Shown here piece by piece: positions 35,860 through 43,082 of a stretch of DNA of 64,000 nucleotides. A program made the position numbers and the translations under genes. How positions within the stretch are numbered: the first letter of the stretch is position 1; the number at the start of each line of letters is the position of its first letter. The DNA lies in the NCBI RefSeq assembly GCF_012931685.1, contig NZ_JABANC010000001.1, forward strand, positions 1,054,001-1,118,000, in the 5' to 3' direction. This DNA is from Hanstruepera ponticola. Lineage in GTDB: Bacteria; Bacteroidota; Bacteroidia; Flavobacteriales; Flavobacteriaceae. The notes under the pieces are model-generated. The model made no database searches. It was not told the DNA's origin and saw nothing but the letters and a program-made list of their open reading frames with translations.

Positions 35860-35998
35860 TGCATTATTACTCGTTAAGAATAAATAACCTGAAACAATAC
35901 ATGCATAAGGAAAACAAATTGTCAGGTTGTAAGCTTTGGCATTTTTTTTGACTAATATTGCATAACAAATAGAAGTAGAACATATTAAATTATAGATT

Positions 35999-36316
35999 AT
36001 GGCATTAGAAATAACAGATGCAACATTTGAAGAAACAGTATTAAAAAGTGATAAACCTGTAATGGTTGATTTTTGGGCAGCTTGGTGTGGACCTTGCCGT
36101 ATGGTAGGACCAATCATTGATGAAATTAGTAATGAATATGAAGGGAAAGCTTTAGTTGGTAAGGTAGATGTAGATGCTAATCAAGAATTTGCTGCAAAAT
36201 ATGGTGTAAGAAACATACCAACAGTATTAGTGTTCCAAAACGGAGAAGTTGTAGGACGCCAAGTAGGTGTTGCGCAAAAAAGTGCTTACACTGAAGCGAT
36301 TGATTCGCTTTTATAA
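35999..36316 (+). CDS. trxA: Thioredoxin
   Basis: The 105-residue protein is a classical cytosolic thioredoxin with the redox site W29-C30-G31-P32-C33 and the cis-proline segment RNIPTVLVFQNGE. It reduces disulfides in partner enzymes, recycled by thioredoxin reductase, which is not in this window. It has its own upstream gap of 139 bases and a strong terminator, so it is transcribed alone. Confidence 0.97.
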   Translation: MALEITDATFEETVLKSDKPVMVDFWAAWCGPCRMVGPIIDEISNEYEGKALVGKVDVDANQEFAAKYGVRNIPTVLVFQNGEVVGRQVGVAQKSAYTEAIDSLL

Positions 36317-36339
36317 AATACTTTCTAAAAGAAATGATA

Positions 36340-36369
36340 AAAGGTTTGTCCATGCGACAAACCTTTTTT
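36340..36369 (+). terminator. Terminator after trxA
   Basis: Eleven-bp stem AAAGGTTTGTC / GACAAACCTTT with a five-base loop, followed by six T. It separates trxA from the DUF58 gene 14 bases later. Confidence 0.92.
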
Positions 36370-36382
36370 AGTTTAGTCTCGT

Positions 36383-37312
36383 ATGGATTTGCAATTAGAA
36401 CTTAATAAAGCTGGTGGATTTAAAAATCTGGAACTTTTGGCCAAACAAGTGGTTGAGGGTTTTATTGCTGGTATGCATAAAAGTCCATTTCATGGGTTTT
36501 CATCAGAATTTGCAGAGCATAAAATTTATAATCAAGGTGAAAGTACCAAACATATAGATTGGAAGTTGTTTGCAAAAACTGACAGGTTATATACAAAACG
36601 GTATGATGAAGAAACCAATCTGCGTTGTCACCTAATTGTTGACAATAGTAGTTCAATGCACTATCCACAACTAGCTGACTTCAGCATTGATAGTTTAAAC
36701 AAAATAGCATTTTCTGCATTAGCCTCGGCAGCATTAATGCAGATTTTAAAAAAGCAACGTGATGCTGTTGGTTTAAGTATTTATAGTGATAAGTATGATT
36801 ACTATTCGCCAGAAAAAGGTAGTGAACGACATCATCAAATGTTATTGCATCAGTTGCGCGAAATGGCAATTTCAAAGCCTAAAAATAAGACAACAGATAC
36901 ATATACATACTTACATCAAATAGCTGAAAAGATAAAACGACGTTCGTTGATTTTCTTTTTTACTGACATGTTTCAAACAACTTCAGATGATGAAAAATTA
37001 TTTGAAGCTTTACGCCATTTAAAATATAACAAGCACGAGGTAGTTTTGTTTCATGTTTTTGACAAGCAGCATGAACTGGAATTTAATTTTAGTAATACAC
37101 CAAAGCGATTTGTTGATGTTGAAACAGGTGATCACATTAATCTATATGCTGAAAATATAAAAGAGAATTATGAAAAAGCTGTTGCTGATTATTTTTCAGA
37201 AATAAAACTTAAATGTATTCAGTATAGAATTAAATATGTAGAAGCAGATATTAATAAAGACTTTAATAATATCTTAATGACCTATATGATAGAGCGTCAA
37301 AAGTTTTTGTAA
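36383..37312 (+). CDS. DUF58 protein (von Willebrand A-like)
   Basis: The 309-residue protein has the DUF58 signature HIDWKLFAKTDRLYTKRYDEET (about 53-74) and a VWA-like metal site DNSSSM near residue 87. DUF58 proteins usually act with a MoxR AAA ATPase, and in Bacteroidota this gene tends to start the aerotolerance-type bat cluster. Here no MoxR or Bat gene is adjacent: the next feature is tRNA-Asp. If the partner exists it lies elsewhere. The biochemical role is unknown. Confidence 0.85.
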   Translation: MDLQLELNKAGGFKNLELLAKQVVEGFIAGMHKSPFHGFSSEFAEHKIYNQGESTKHIDWKLFAKTDRLYTKRYDEETNLRCHLIVDNSSSMHYPQLADFSIDSLNKIAFSALASAALMQILKKQRDAVGLSIYSDKYDYYSPEKGSERHHQMLLHQLREMAISKPKNKTTDTYTYLHQIAEKIKRRSLIFFFTDMFQTTSDDEKLFEALRHLKYNKHEVVLFHVFDKQHELEFNFSNTPKRFVDVETGDHINLYAENIKENYEKAVADYFSEIKLKCIQYRIKYVEADINKDFNNILMTYMIERQKFL

Positions 37313-37341
37313 ATAAAGATTAAAATATTTTAAAAAAAGGT

Positions 37342-37371
37342 TTGACTTATAAAAAAAGCCGTGTATATTTG
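37342..37371 (+). promoter_or_regulatory. Promoter of tRNA-Asp
   Basis: TTG at 37342-37344, a 19-base spacer and TATATTTG at 37364-37371 exactly match the Bacteroidota promoter layout TTG-N19-TAnnTTTG, placing the transcription start about a dozen bases before the tRNA. It is the clearest promoter in the window. Confidence 0.85.
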
Positions 37372-37389
37372 CATCCGCAATAGAGCAAC

Positions 37390-37463
37390 GGTCTGGTAGT
37401 TCAGTTGGTTAGAATGTCGCCCTGTCACGGCGAAGGTCGCGGGTTCGAGTCCCGTCCAGACCG
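37390..37463 (+). tRNA. tRNA-Asp (anticodon GTC)
   Basis: The 74-base sequence folds as a tRNA. The acceptor stem GGTCTGG pairs with CCAGACC, discriminator G at 37463; D arm AGTTCAGTTGGTTAGA; anticodon stem TCGCC / GGCGA around the loop CTGTCAC, with the anticodon GTC at 37424-37426; T arm with GGTTCGAGTCC. The CCA end is not encoded. The discriminator G is the identity element expected for tRNA-Asp. Confidence 0.97.
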
Positions 37464-37473
37464 CTAAATTGCT

Positions 37474-37500
37474 AAAGCTCCTAAATTTGGAGCTTTTTTT
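37474..37500 (+). terminator. Terminator after tRNA-Asp
   Basis: AAAGCTCC and GGAGCTTT form an eight-bp stem with a seven-base loop, followed by a T run. An outer TTGCTAAA/TTTAGCAA pair can extend the stem. Confidence 0.88.
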
Positions 37501-37701
37501 AGCAATAAAATTTAGTTGTGTTGTTTTATCTCAATAGAGATGTTGAGGTAAATGTAGGAGATATCCAATTGTGTTGGGTATTCCGATGGAAAGCTTTCCT
37601 TTTTTCTTTTTAAGAAGATTGGGATGCTTTTTTGTTTTACGATGGGCTCTGTTTATTTAAAAATATTATTATATTTTTAAGTAGTAAAAATATGTGTCTT
37701 T

Positions 37702-38382
37702 ATGAACTCAAAATTATTCGTTGTAATTATACTTTGTTTTGTTTCTACTTCAATTTTTAAAGCCAATGCTCAAATCAATATAAATACAAATCCATATTGG
37801 AAAGGAGAAATTAGACTATTAGATGGGACCTCAAAAAAAGGACTTATTTTGGTTCCTAATTCTTCTGGAGAAGATTATATAGCATACAAATCTTCAGAAA
37901 ATGGAAACAAAGAGACTTTTAGAAGAAAATTAATAGACTATGTGGTTGTTGCATCTGAAAATGGACGTAGTTATTTGTATGAAAACATCCCAGTTGCATA
38001 TACAATAAAAGGGATAACTTCTAAAAACACTAAATTACTTCTAGTTGCTGCTAAAAATAATTATGTTACGTTTTATGTAGAATCTGGAGTATATAAGGTC
38101 GATGAAAAAACAAATGAAATTTATTTTTTATACAGATCTCAATTCGGAAATGATTTGCCAGCTACTTATTATTTTATTCGAAAACAAGATGCCTCAAACG
38201 CAAATTTATTTGCCTTATCGGGAAATAATATTGTAGGATTAAATAGTAAGTTAAAAAAAAGTGCCAAATATCATTTAACTGAAACACCTGACTTAATTAA
38301 GAAAATTGAAAAAAAAGAGTTAAAACACAATGATGTTCCAAAAATAATTAGTCAGTATATTTCCTCTACAAATGATATGTAG
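37702..38382 (+). CDS. Exported protein of unknown function
   Basis: The 226-residue protein has a clear signal peptide (1-23, cleavage near KANA-Q). The mature part is polar, with segments NPYWKGEIRLLDGTSKKGLILVP and AYKSSENGNKETFRRKLIDYV, probably beta-rich. There is a lysine-rich C-terminal helix region (LKKSAKYHLTETPDLIKKIEKKELKHND) and no domain I recognise. The opening WKGEIRLLDGTSKKG resembles the start of small periplasmic beta-sandwich proteins that many Bacteroidota encode. It is alone between the tRNA region and the 377-base gap before the peptide gene. Function is not inferable. Confidence 0.7.
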   Translation: MNSKLFVVIILCFVSTSIFKANAQININTNPYWKGEIRLLDGTSKKGLILVPNSSGEDYIAYKSSENGNKETFRRKLIDYVVVASENGRSYLYENIPVAYTIKGITSKNTKLLLVAAKNNYVTFYVESGVYKVDEKTNEIYFLYRSQFGNDLPATYYFIRKQDASNANLFALSGNNIVGLNSKLKKSAKYHLTETPDLIKKIEKKELKHNDVPKIISQYISSTNDM

Positions 38383-38759
38383 TTTTTATAATTTAAAAAA
38401 GTAATCTTTTTTTATGGATATATTATGTTGTAAGAAAATTCCAATTATCTCGCATTTAATCGATATAAAATGCATTTAAACGACTATTTAGTGTAATCAC
38501 AGCCCTTGAATCTATATTTACTGTCCTTCAAATAAGTCCCTAAATCGAATTATTCAGCTTATTTAAGGTTTATTAATCCATTAAAGACAAGTTTTTGTCT
38601 ATTCCCTCATGTTATAAAATAATAATTTGAAGCCTTTTTGGCATTTAAATATTTAAGGTTAATTATCCATTCTTCCCTCAACAGCGATTTTTAGTTTAAA
38701 AATCAATTTTATAGTAAATAATTAATAGCAAACTGTTGTTTAACCCTAAATGAACTAAC
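38383..38759. other. 377-bp intergenic region upstream of the peptide gene
   Basis: No convincing coding frame is present on either strand. The region is AT-rich and contains a direct repeat GCATTTAATCGA / GCATTTAAACGA spaced 20 bp apart (38452-38483), a -7-like TATATTTA at 38513-38520, a small hairpin AGACAA-GTTT-TTGTCT at 38585-38600 and two copies of TTCCCTCA (38602-38609, 38673-38680). It may hold a long leader and regulatory sites for the peptide gene. Confidence 0.5.
38452..38483 (+). repeat. Twelve-bp direct repeat with 20-bp spacing
   Basis: GCATTTAATCGA at 38452-38463 and GCATTTAAACGA at 38472-38483 differ by one base and start 20 bp apart, about two DNA turns, which places both on the same face of the helix. 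This suits a pair of regulator sites upstream of the peptide gene. Confidence 0.55.
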
Positions 38760-38945
38760 ATGAAAACCTTAAAAATTACCTTATTAGCTGCCGTTTTTTG
38801 TACAACCCTTACTGGATTAAGTATTAAGAGCGATGTGCCTACTACAGAGCCGAAGCAAGAAAAAGTAACAAAACAAGAAGACTTTTCATATGCTTTTGCA
38901 GTCAAGAGACATGTAAGAAAAGGAGAAATTCCTTCTAACGGATAA
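38760..38945 (+). CDS. Small exported peptide precursor upstream of a TPR kinase
   Basis: The 61-residue protein has a clear N-terminal signal sequence (MKTLKITLLAAVFCTTLTGLS), a polar charged middle rich in K, E, P and T, and a basic C-terminus KRHVRKGEIPSNG. No cysteine pair or known domain remains after the signal. It is followed by its own terminator and then, on the same strand, by a periplasmic TPR sensor kinase and its response regulator. Similar short secreted proteins next to such kinases occur in this family to my memory, but I know of no assigned function. A peptide signal is inference. Confidence 0.65.
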   Translation: MKTLKITLLAAVFCTTLTGLSIKSDVPTTEPKQEKVTKQEDFSYAFAVKRHVRKGEIPSNG

Positions 38946-38969
38946 AATACCCTGCCTTTATAATACTTA

Positions 38970-38997
38970 TGAACCCCTATAAATATTTAGGGGTTCA
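38970..38997 (+). terminator. Terminator after the peptide gene
   Basis: Ten-bp stem TGAACCCCTA / TAGGGGTTCA with an eight-base loop, 25 bases after the stop codon and followed by T-rich sequence. It separates the peptide gene from the kinase, so the peptide has its own transcript. Confidence 0.88.
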
Positions 38998-39029
38998 TTT
39001 GTTGTTTATATAATTTAATATTCAATATC

Positions 39030-39052
39030 AAATTTGATACAAAATTTGATAC
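39030..39052 (+). repeat. Direct repeat of AAATTTGATAC before the kinase gene
   Basis: AAATTTGATAC occurs at 39030-39040 and 39042-39052, spaced 12 bp apart. The second copy runs into the -7-like box TACATTTG at 39050-39057. This suits an operator overlapping the kinase promoter. Confidence 0.6.
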
Positions 39053-39057
39053 ATTTG
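39050..39057 (+). promoter_or_regulatory. Candidate -7 element of the TPR kinase gene
   Basis: TACATTTG matches TAnnTTTG and lies 19 bases before the ATG at 39077. It favours that ATG over an in-frame TTG at 39065, which would sit at or upstream of the transcription start. Confidence 0.5.
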
Positions 39058-39076
39058 AAGGACTTTGAAAACTCTT

Positions 39077-41116
39077 ATGTCCTTTAAAAAAGTATTTACA
39101 ATAATTATTCTTCTATTAGGAACAAATATTTGTGCTCAAGTAATGAGTGGAAGTTCCTCTCGTGATAGTCTTTTTTTTTATAGAAATCTTGCCGAAAACA
39201 AAAGTTTAAATTTAGATGAACGGATTAAAAATGTAAAGAAAGCAATTCGGTTTGCTAACGAATCAAAACAAGACACTTCAATCTTAAAAACTAAACGCTT
39301 ATTAGTTACACTTTATTTAAATAAGATTGCTAGAAATGAAATGGAAGTTGATCCGCTTTACAAATTAAATCATGAAAACTTAATTCTAGCAAAAAAAGTT
39401 AAAGACACGGTTGCTCTTGGACATATTAGTAAGGTTTTGGCATATTACCATAAAGAAATTTACCAGACAGATAGTGCTTATCATTATTATTACAATGCAT
39501 CTAAATATTTTGGTTCGCAAAACATGATAAATGAGCAGGCTGATGCCATCTATTATATGGCAGACATCCAGTTTGAAGAGCGTGATTATGTTGGTGCAGA
39601 AAACACAGCAGTTGAAGCAATTAAGCTTTTTGAAGAAATGCCTCAATCTGAATTTACTTTAGAAAACTTATGGGGTTTATACAATTTAATTGCTATTTCA
39701 GCTGATGAATTAAAATTATATGATAAGGCTATTGAATATCATTATAAAGCGCTTTCATATAGTGATAAAATGAAGGATAATTACCTTTATACTTTATACT
39801 CAAACAGTAACATAGCTTTAATATATAAGGAGCTAAACCAATATGATAAAGCTTTAAAAATTTATCAAAATCTATTTGAAAATAAAGTGCTTTTGATGGA
39901 AGCAATCAATAATTATGCTTTGATACTTGGAGACTATGCTCATTTAAAACACTTAATGGGCAACTACCCTGATTCTGAAATTAAAAGCATGTTATATGAA
40001 GCTTACAAGTTAGGTGATAGTATAAATGATAAAACTAGTATAATGTCTGTTTCCCTTAACGCTTCAGAATATTATTTAGATAAAAAAGAACTAGATTCAG
40101 CCATGTTTTTTTCTAACATAGCTTATAATTTAGGTAAGAAATCCTCAACCAATGATGTAATATTGAATGCATTAAAACTTAAATCTAAAATTGATACAAC
40201 AGATAGGTCTGAAGTTTATTTGAATGAATACATCAAACTAAATGATAGTTTAGTCAATAAAGAACGAGCTATTAGGAATAAGTTTGCACGCATTGAACTG
40301 GAAACTGATCAGCTTGAGTTGAAAAATCAGCAGATAACCCGTGAGCGTATGTGGTTACTAATATTATCAGGAGGCTTACTTGTAACTTTAATTCTACTTT
40401 ATATCATTATATCGCAAAGAGCTAAAAACAAAGAATTGAAACTTGTACAACAACAACAAGAGGCTAATGAAGAAATTTATAACCTAATGCTATCACAACA
40501 GGATAAAATTGATGAAGCGAGATCTATTGAGAAAAAACGTATTTCAGAAGAACTTCATGATGGTATTTTAGGTCGTTTATTTGGTACACGCTTGAGTTTG
40601 GATAGTTTGAATTTAAGCACAACTGACGAAGCCATAAAAACTAGAGAAGGTTATATTGTTGAGTTAAAGAATATTGAACAGGAAATCAGGAAAGTGTCCC
40701 ATGAATTAAATACCGATTTTGTTTCAGGCTCTGGTTATGAAGACATTATTAGTACATTAGTTGAAACGCAGTCTAAAGCTTACGGCTTTAAAAATGATAT
40801 TAGTATTGAAGGTGATATTGTCTGGGAGGATATTCCTAACAAAACAAAGATACATATCTACAGAATTATTCAAGAATCTCTTCAAAATATTTACAAACAT
40901 GCCAATGCTACTCACGTTGAGATTAGCTTTAAATTAAAAAATAATGTAATTTGCTTGTTCATTACCGACAACGGATCTGGCTTTGATGTAAATAAAGCCA
41001 AAAAAGGAATAGGTATTAAAAACATGCATTCAAGAGTAAAGGAAATACATGGTGAACTTGAAATTACTTCTGAAAAAGATGTCGGTACCAGTATTTTAAT
41101 TAAAATCCCAATCTAA
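39077..41116 (+). CDS. TPR-domain sensor histidine kinase (HisKA_3/NarX type)
   Basis: The start is taken at the ATG at 39077 (679 residues), which begins a signal peptide ending near NICAQ. Residues about 30-380 are tetratricopeptide-like helices (for example LGHISKVLAYYHKEIY and LYDKAIEYHYKALSY) exposed to the periplasm. A single membrane helix lies near 427-447. The cytoplasmic part has a coiled linker, the H box KRISEELHDGILGRLFG with histidine near 493, the N box RIIQESLQNIYKHANATH and DNGSGFDVNKAKKGIGIKNM. Periplasmic TPR domains typically bind peptides or proteins. The gene has its own promoter-like box and precedes the regulator gene by 21 bases. Confidence 0.9.
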   Translation: MSFKKVFTIIILLLGTNICAQVMSGSSSRDSLFFYRNLAENKSLNLDERIKNVKKAIRFANESKQDTSILKTKRLLVTLYLNKIARNEMEVDPLYKLNHENLILAKKVKDTVALGHISKVLAYYHKEIYQTDSAYHYYYNASKYFGSQNMINEQADAIYYMADIQFEERDYVGAENTAVEAIKLFEEMPQSEFTLENLWGLYNLIAISADELKLYDKAIEYHYKALSYSDKMKDNYLYTLYSNSNIALIYKELNQYDKALKIYQNLFENKVLLMEAINNYALILGDYAHLKHLMGNYPDSEIKSMLYEAYKLGDSINDKTSIMSVSLNASEYYLDKKELDSAMFFSNIAYNLGKKSSTNDVILNALKLKSKIDTTDRSEVYLNEYIKLNDSLVNKERAIRNKFARIELETDQLELKNQQITRERMWLLILSGGLLVTLILLYIIISQRAKNKELKLVQQQQEANEEIYNLMLSQQDKIDEARSIEKKRISEELHDGILGRLFGTRLSLDSLNLSTTDEAIKTREGYIVELKNIEQEIRKVSHELNTDFVSGSGYEDIISTLVETQSKAYGFKNDISIEGDIVWEDIPNKTKIHIYRIIQESLQNIYKHANATHVEISFKLKNNVICLFITDNGSGFDVNKAKKGIGIKNMHSRVKEIHGELEITSEKDVGTSILIKIPI

Positions 41117-41137
41117 CCTATTAATTTTTAAAACCTA

Positions 41138-41812
41138 ATGGAAAAAATAATTCGTATTCTAATGACAGATGATCACCCAATAATCATTGAGGGTTATCAA
41201 AATACGTTACTGGCAACTAAAAAAGACAATCAAAAATTACTGATAGACATTGCCAACAATTGTGACGAATCTGTAAAGTTTATGAACCGTGCAGTAGAAA
41301 CTGAAAAACCTTATGATGTCTTGTTTATGGATATTAGTTTGCCACCTTCAACGGATGGTAAATTCAATTCAGGAGAAGATTTAGCAAAATATGCCAGAAA
41401 AGTCATGCCAGAGGCCAAAATTGTTATGCTTACCATGTTTAATGAGAATTATCGAGTACATAATTTAATTAAAAATATTGATCCTGAAGGCTTTTTAATA
41501 AAAAGCGATTTAACTTCTAGTGAATTAGCTAGTGCTTTTCAAGCTGTTCTTAACAATCCGCCTTTTTATAGTGGAACAGTCAATTCTATAGTAAGAAAGT
41601 CAATAACCAATGACATTGATTTAGATGACATTGATCGAAAAATTTTGTATTTACTCTCTCAAGGTATTCGTACTAAAAACCTGGTTGATCACATAGATAT
41701 TTCTTTAAGTGCTATTGAAAAGCGCAAAAAGCAATTAAAGTTATTGTTTGATGTTCAAGATGGGAACGATGAAACACTTTTAGATGAAGCCAGACTTAAG
41801 GGCTTTATATAA
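41138..41812 (+). CDS. NarL/LuxR-type response regulator
   Basis: The 224-residue protein has a receiver domain with acidic D11-D12, phospho-acceptor D65 in FMDISLPPSTDG and FLIKSDLTSSEL carrying the conserved lysine. A C-terminal helix-turn-helix (about 166-205) has the recognition helix region ISLSAIEKRKKQLK of the NarL type. The end LLDEARLKGFI is characteristic of this flavobacterial subgroup. It lies 21 bases after the TPR kinase and is surely its partner. The repeats at 41892-41928 just downstream are candidate binding sites. Confidence 0.9.
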   Translation: MEKIIRILMTDDHPIIIEGYQNTLLATKKDNQKLLIDIANNCDESVKFMNRAVETEKPYDVLFMDISLPPSTDGKFNSGEDLAKYARKVMPEAKIVMLTMFNENYRVHNLIKNIDPEGFLIKSDLTSSELASAFQAVLNNPPFYSGTVNSIVRKSITNDIDLDDIDRKILYLLSQGIRTKNLVDHIDISLSAIEKRKKQLKLLFDVQDGNDETLLDEARLKGFI

Positions 41813-41891
41813 AAATTCTTTCAAAAACTGTTAAAATTCAACATTTTATCATTTTTGAAAAGTTCTTGAAACACGCTGTATGATAGAATAG

Positions 41892-41928
41892 TACGGTTTT
41901 ACCACAACAAGTTTACGGTTTTACCACA
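41892..41928 (+). repeat. Tandem 15-bp repeat, 22-bp spacing (candidate regulator sites)
   Basis: TACGGTTTTACCACA occurs perfectly twice, at 41892-41906 and 41914-41928, 22 bp apart (about two turns). It lies 23 bases before a -7-like TACATTTG at 41951-41958, a position expected for activator sites. Confidence 0.75.
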
Positions 41929-41950
41929 GCAAAAAGTTTATTTAAATACA

Positions 41951-41958
41951 TACATTTG
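41951..41958 (+). promoter_or_regulatory. Candidate -7 element downstream of the regulator gene
   Basis: TACATTTG matches TAnnTTTG. With the tandem repeats just upstream it would start a short transcript near 41965 heading toward the hairpin at 42019-42059. No -33 TTG is seen, as expected if activation is regulator-dependent. Confidence 0.5.
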
Positions 41959-41964
41959 AAATAT

Positions 41965-42067
41965 CAACGACAGATTTGATGAATCCCTCAAAAAATTTGT
42001 TGATAATAGCATTTACACAAACCCTGTGGTTTTCATACTAACCGAAAATCATAGGGTTTCTTCTTAA
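41965..42067 (+). ncRNA. Candidate short transcript (small RNA or tiny peptide gene)
   Basis: The stretch runs from the predicted start after TACATTTG to the T-rich end of a hairpin, about 100 bases. It includes a 20-codon frame at 41979-42041 (start MNPSKNLLIIAFTQ, end LWFSY), hydrophobic but without a typical signal peptide. Either reading is unproven. Confidence 0.3.
42019..42059 (+). terminator. Long hairpin between convergent genes
   Basis: AAACCCT pairs with AGGGTTT and, inside a 3x3 internal loop, GTTTTC pairs with GAAAAT (one G-T pair), leaving a nine-base loop. It is followed by TTTCTTCTT on the plus strand. It could end the candidate small transcript and serve the convergent DUF456 gene. 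Confidence 0.65.
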
Positions 42068-42573
42068 AAAGAAAAAAGACTACTCTTGTGTTCCCATACA
42101 GTCGATATAAAGAAACCAAGGTAGATTACAGCAACCAAAAATTTTATAAAAGTTCCTGTTAAAAATCCTAGAAGTGAACCAAAAGCAGCTCTCATAGCTG
42201 TTTTAGAATCTGATTTATTTAGTAATTCACCAACTAATGCACCTACAAAAGGCCATATAATAATACCTAATGGTCCCAAAACAGGAAAAATAATTGCAAC
42301 CAATAGTCCTATGGTTGTGCCAATCATACCATATTTACTACCTCCAAATTTTTTGGTACCCATGGCAGGTATGATATAGTCTAGTGCGAATACAAGTAAA
42401 GCAATTAGTAAAGTAATACCTAGAAACACCCAATTGGTATCAACGGTATTTGTTAAGTGAAGTAATAACAGGCCAACCCAACTTAATGGTGGGCCAGGTA
42501 AAACAGGTAAAAAACTACCTATGATGCCTACTAGCATAAAAACAAATCCAATGAGCGTCAGTAAAATATCCAT
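42064..42573 (-). CDS. DUF456 membrane protein
   Basis: The 169-residue protein has about four membrane helices and the DUF456 pattern: GSFLPVLPGPPLSWVGLLLL near the N-terminus, then YIIPAMGTKKFGGSKYG, GPLGIIIWPFVGALVGEL and AFGSLLGFLTGTFIKF. The family is found widely in bacteria and has no established function. The gene is alone on the minus strand and is divergent from the blaI-like gene. Confidence 0.88.
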   Translation of the reverse strand: MDILLTLIGFVFMLVGIIGSFLPVLPGPPLSWVGLLLLHLTNTVDTNWVFLGITLLIALLVFALDYIIPAMGTKKFGGSKYGMIGTTIGLLVAIIFPVLGPLGIIIWPFVGALVGELLNKSDSKTAMRAAFGSLLGFLTGTFIKFLVAVIYLGFFISTVWEHKSSLFSF

Positions 42574-42622
42574 ATAAATTTTATTGGTATGACGAAGATA
42601 AACAAAGAATGTTACAAAGTTT

Positions 42623-42686
42623 AAACTAAAAAATTAGTTTAAACTAATTTTTTAGTTATATTTGTATTCAACTAATTGTTTAGTTG
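42623..42686 (+). promoter_or_regulatory. Three BlaI-type operators with embedded promoter
   Basis: Three inverted repeats of the form AACTAA-N4-TTAGTT lie in a row: AAACTAA-AAAA-TTAGTTT (42623-42640), AACTAA-TTTT-TTAGTT (42642-42657) and CAACTAA-TTGT-TTAGTTG (42669-42686). A -7-like TATATTTG (42657-42664) sits between the second and third. Binding would block the promoter of the blaI-like gene starting at 42714. Confidence 0.85.
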
Positions 42687-42713
42687 ACAAGTTTTATTGA
42701 ACCATAAAGTTAG

Positions 42714-43082
42714 ATGATGAAACAACTTACTAAAGCAGAAGAGGAGATCATGCATATACTTTGGCAGCTAGAGAAAGCCAATGTCAAACAAATAATTGAA
42801 GAACTCCCTAAACCCAAACCAGCATACAATACTGTATCTACCATTGTAAGGATACTGGAATCCAAAGGCTTTGTTGATTATGAAAAACAAGGCAAAGGTC
42901 ATGTTTATTTTCCGGTTGTAAAGAAACCCGATTATAGTAACCAATCCATCAATACGTTGGTAGAAAATTATTTTCAAGGTTCTTTTAAAAGTATGGTATC
43001 ATTTTTTATGAAGAAGAATGACATCAGTTTAAATGAATTGGAATCGGTTTTAAAAGAAATTAATAAAGACAATAAATCATGA
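42714..43082 (+). CDS. BlaI/MecI-family transcriptional repressor
   Basis: The 122-residue protein (121 if the second of two adjacent ATGs is used) has the BlaI winged-helix domain: LTKAEEEIMHILWQLEKANVKQI, PAYNTVSTIVRILESKGFV and a C-terminal dimerisation helix ending LKEINKDNKS. Such repressors are cleaved or released through the membrane protease BlaR1. The M56 peptidase gene overlaps its stop by 4 bases. The three dyads upstream are the expected operators and indicate autorepression. The inducing signal is unknown; a beta-lactamase gene is not adjacent. Confidence 0.93.
   Translation: MMKQLTKAEEEIMHILWQLEKANVKQIIEELPKPKPAYNTVSTIVRILESKGFVDYEKQGKGHVYFPVVKKPDYSNQSINTLVENYFQGSFKSMVSFFMKKNDISLNELESVLKEINKDNKS

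Noticed and set aside
35880-35935. Inverted repeat AACCTGA ... TCAGGTT after dnaE
   Set aside because: The arms have bulges, the loop is long and no T run follows directly, so it is not a convincing terminator.
37512-37701. Possible gene or RNA between tRNA-Asp and the exported protein gene
   Set aside because: No coding frame, no clear hairpin except a short GGAAAGCTTTCC palindrome, and no promoter box that fits.
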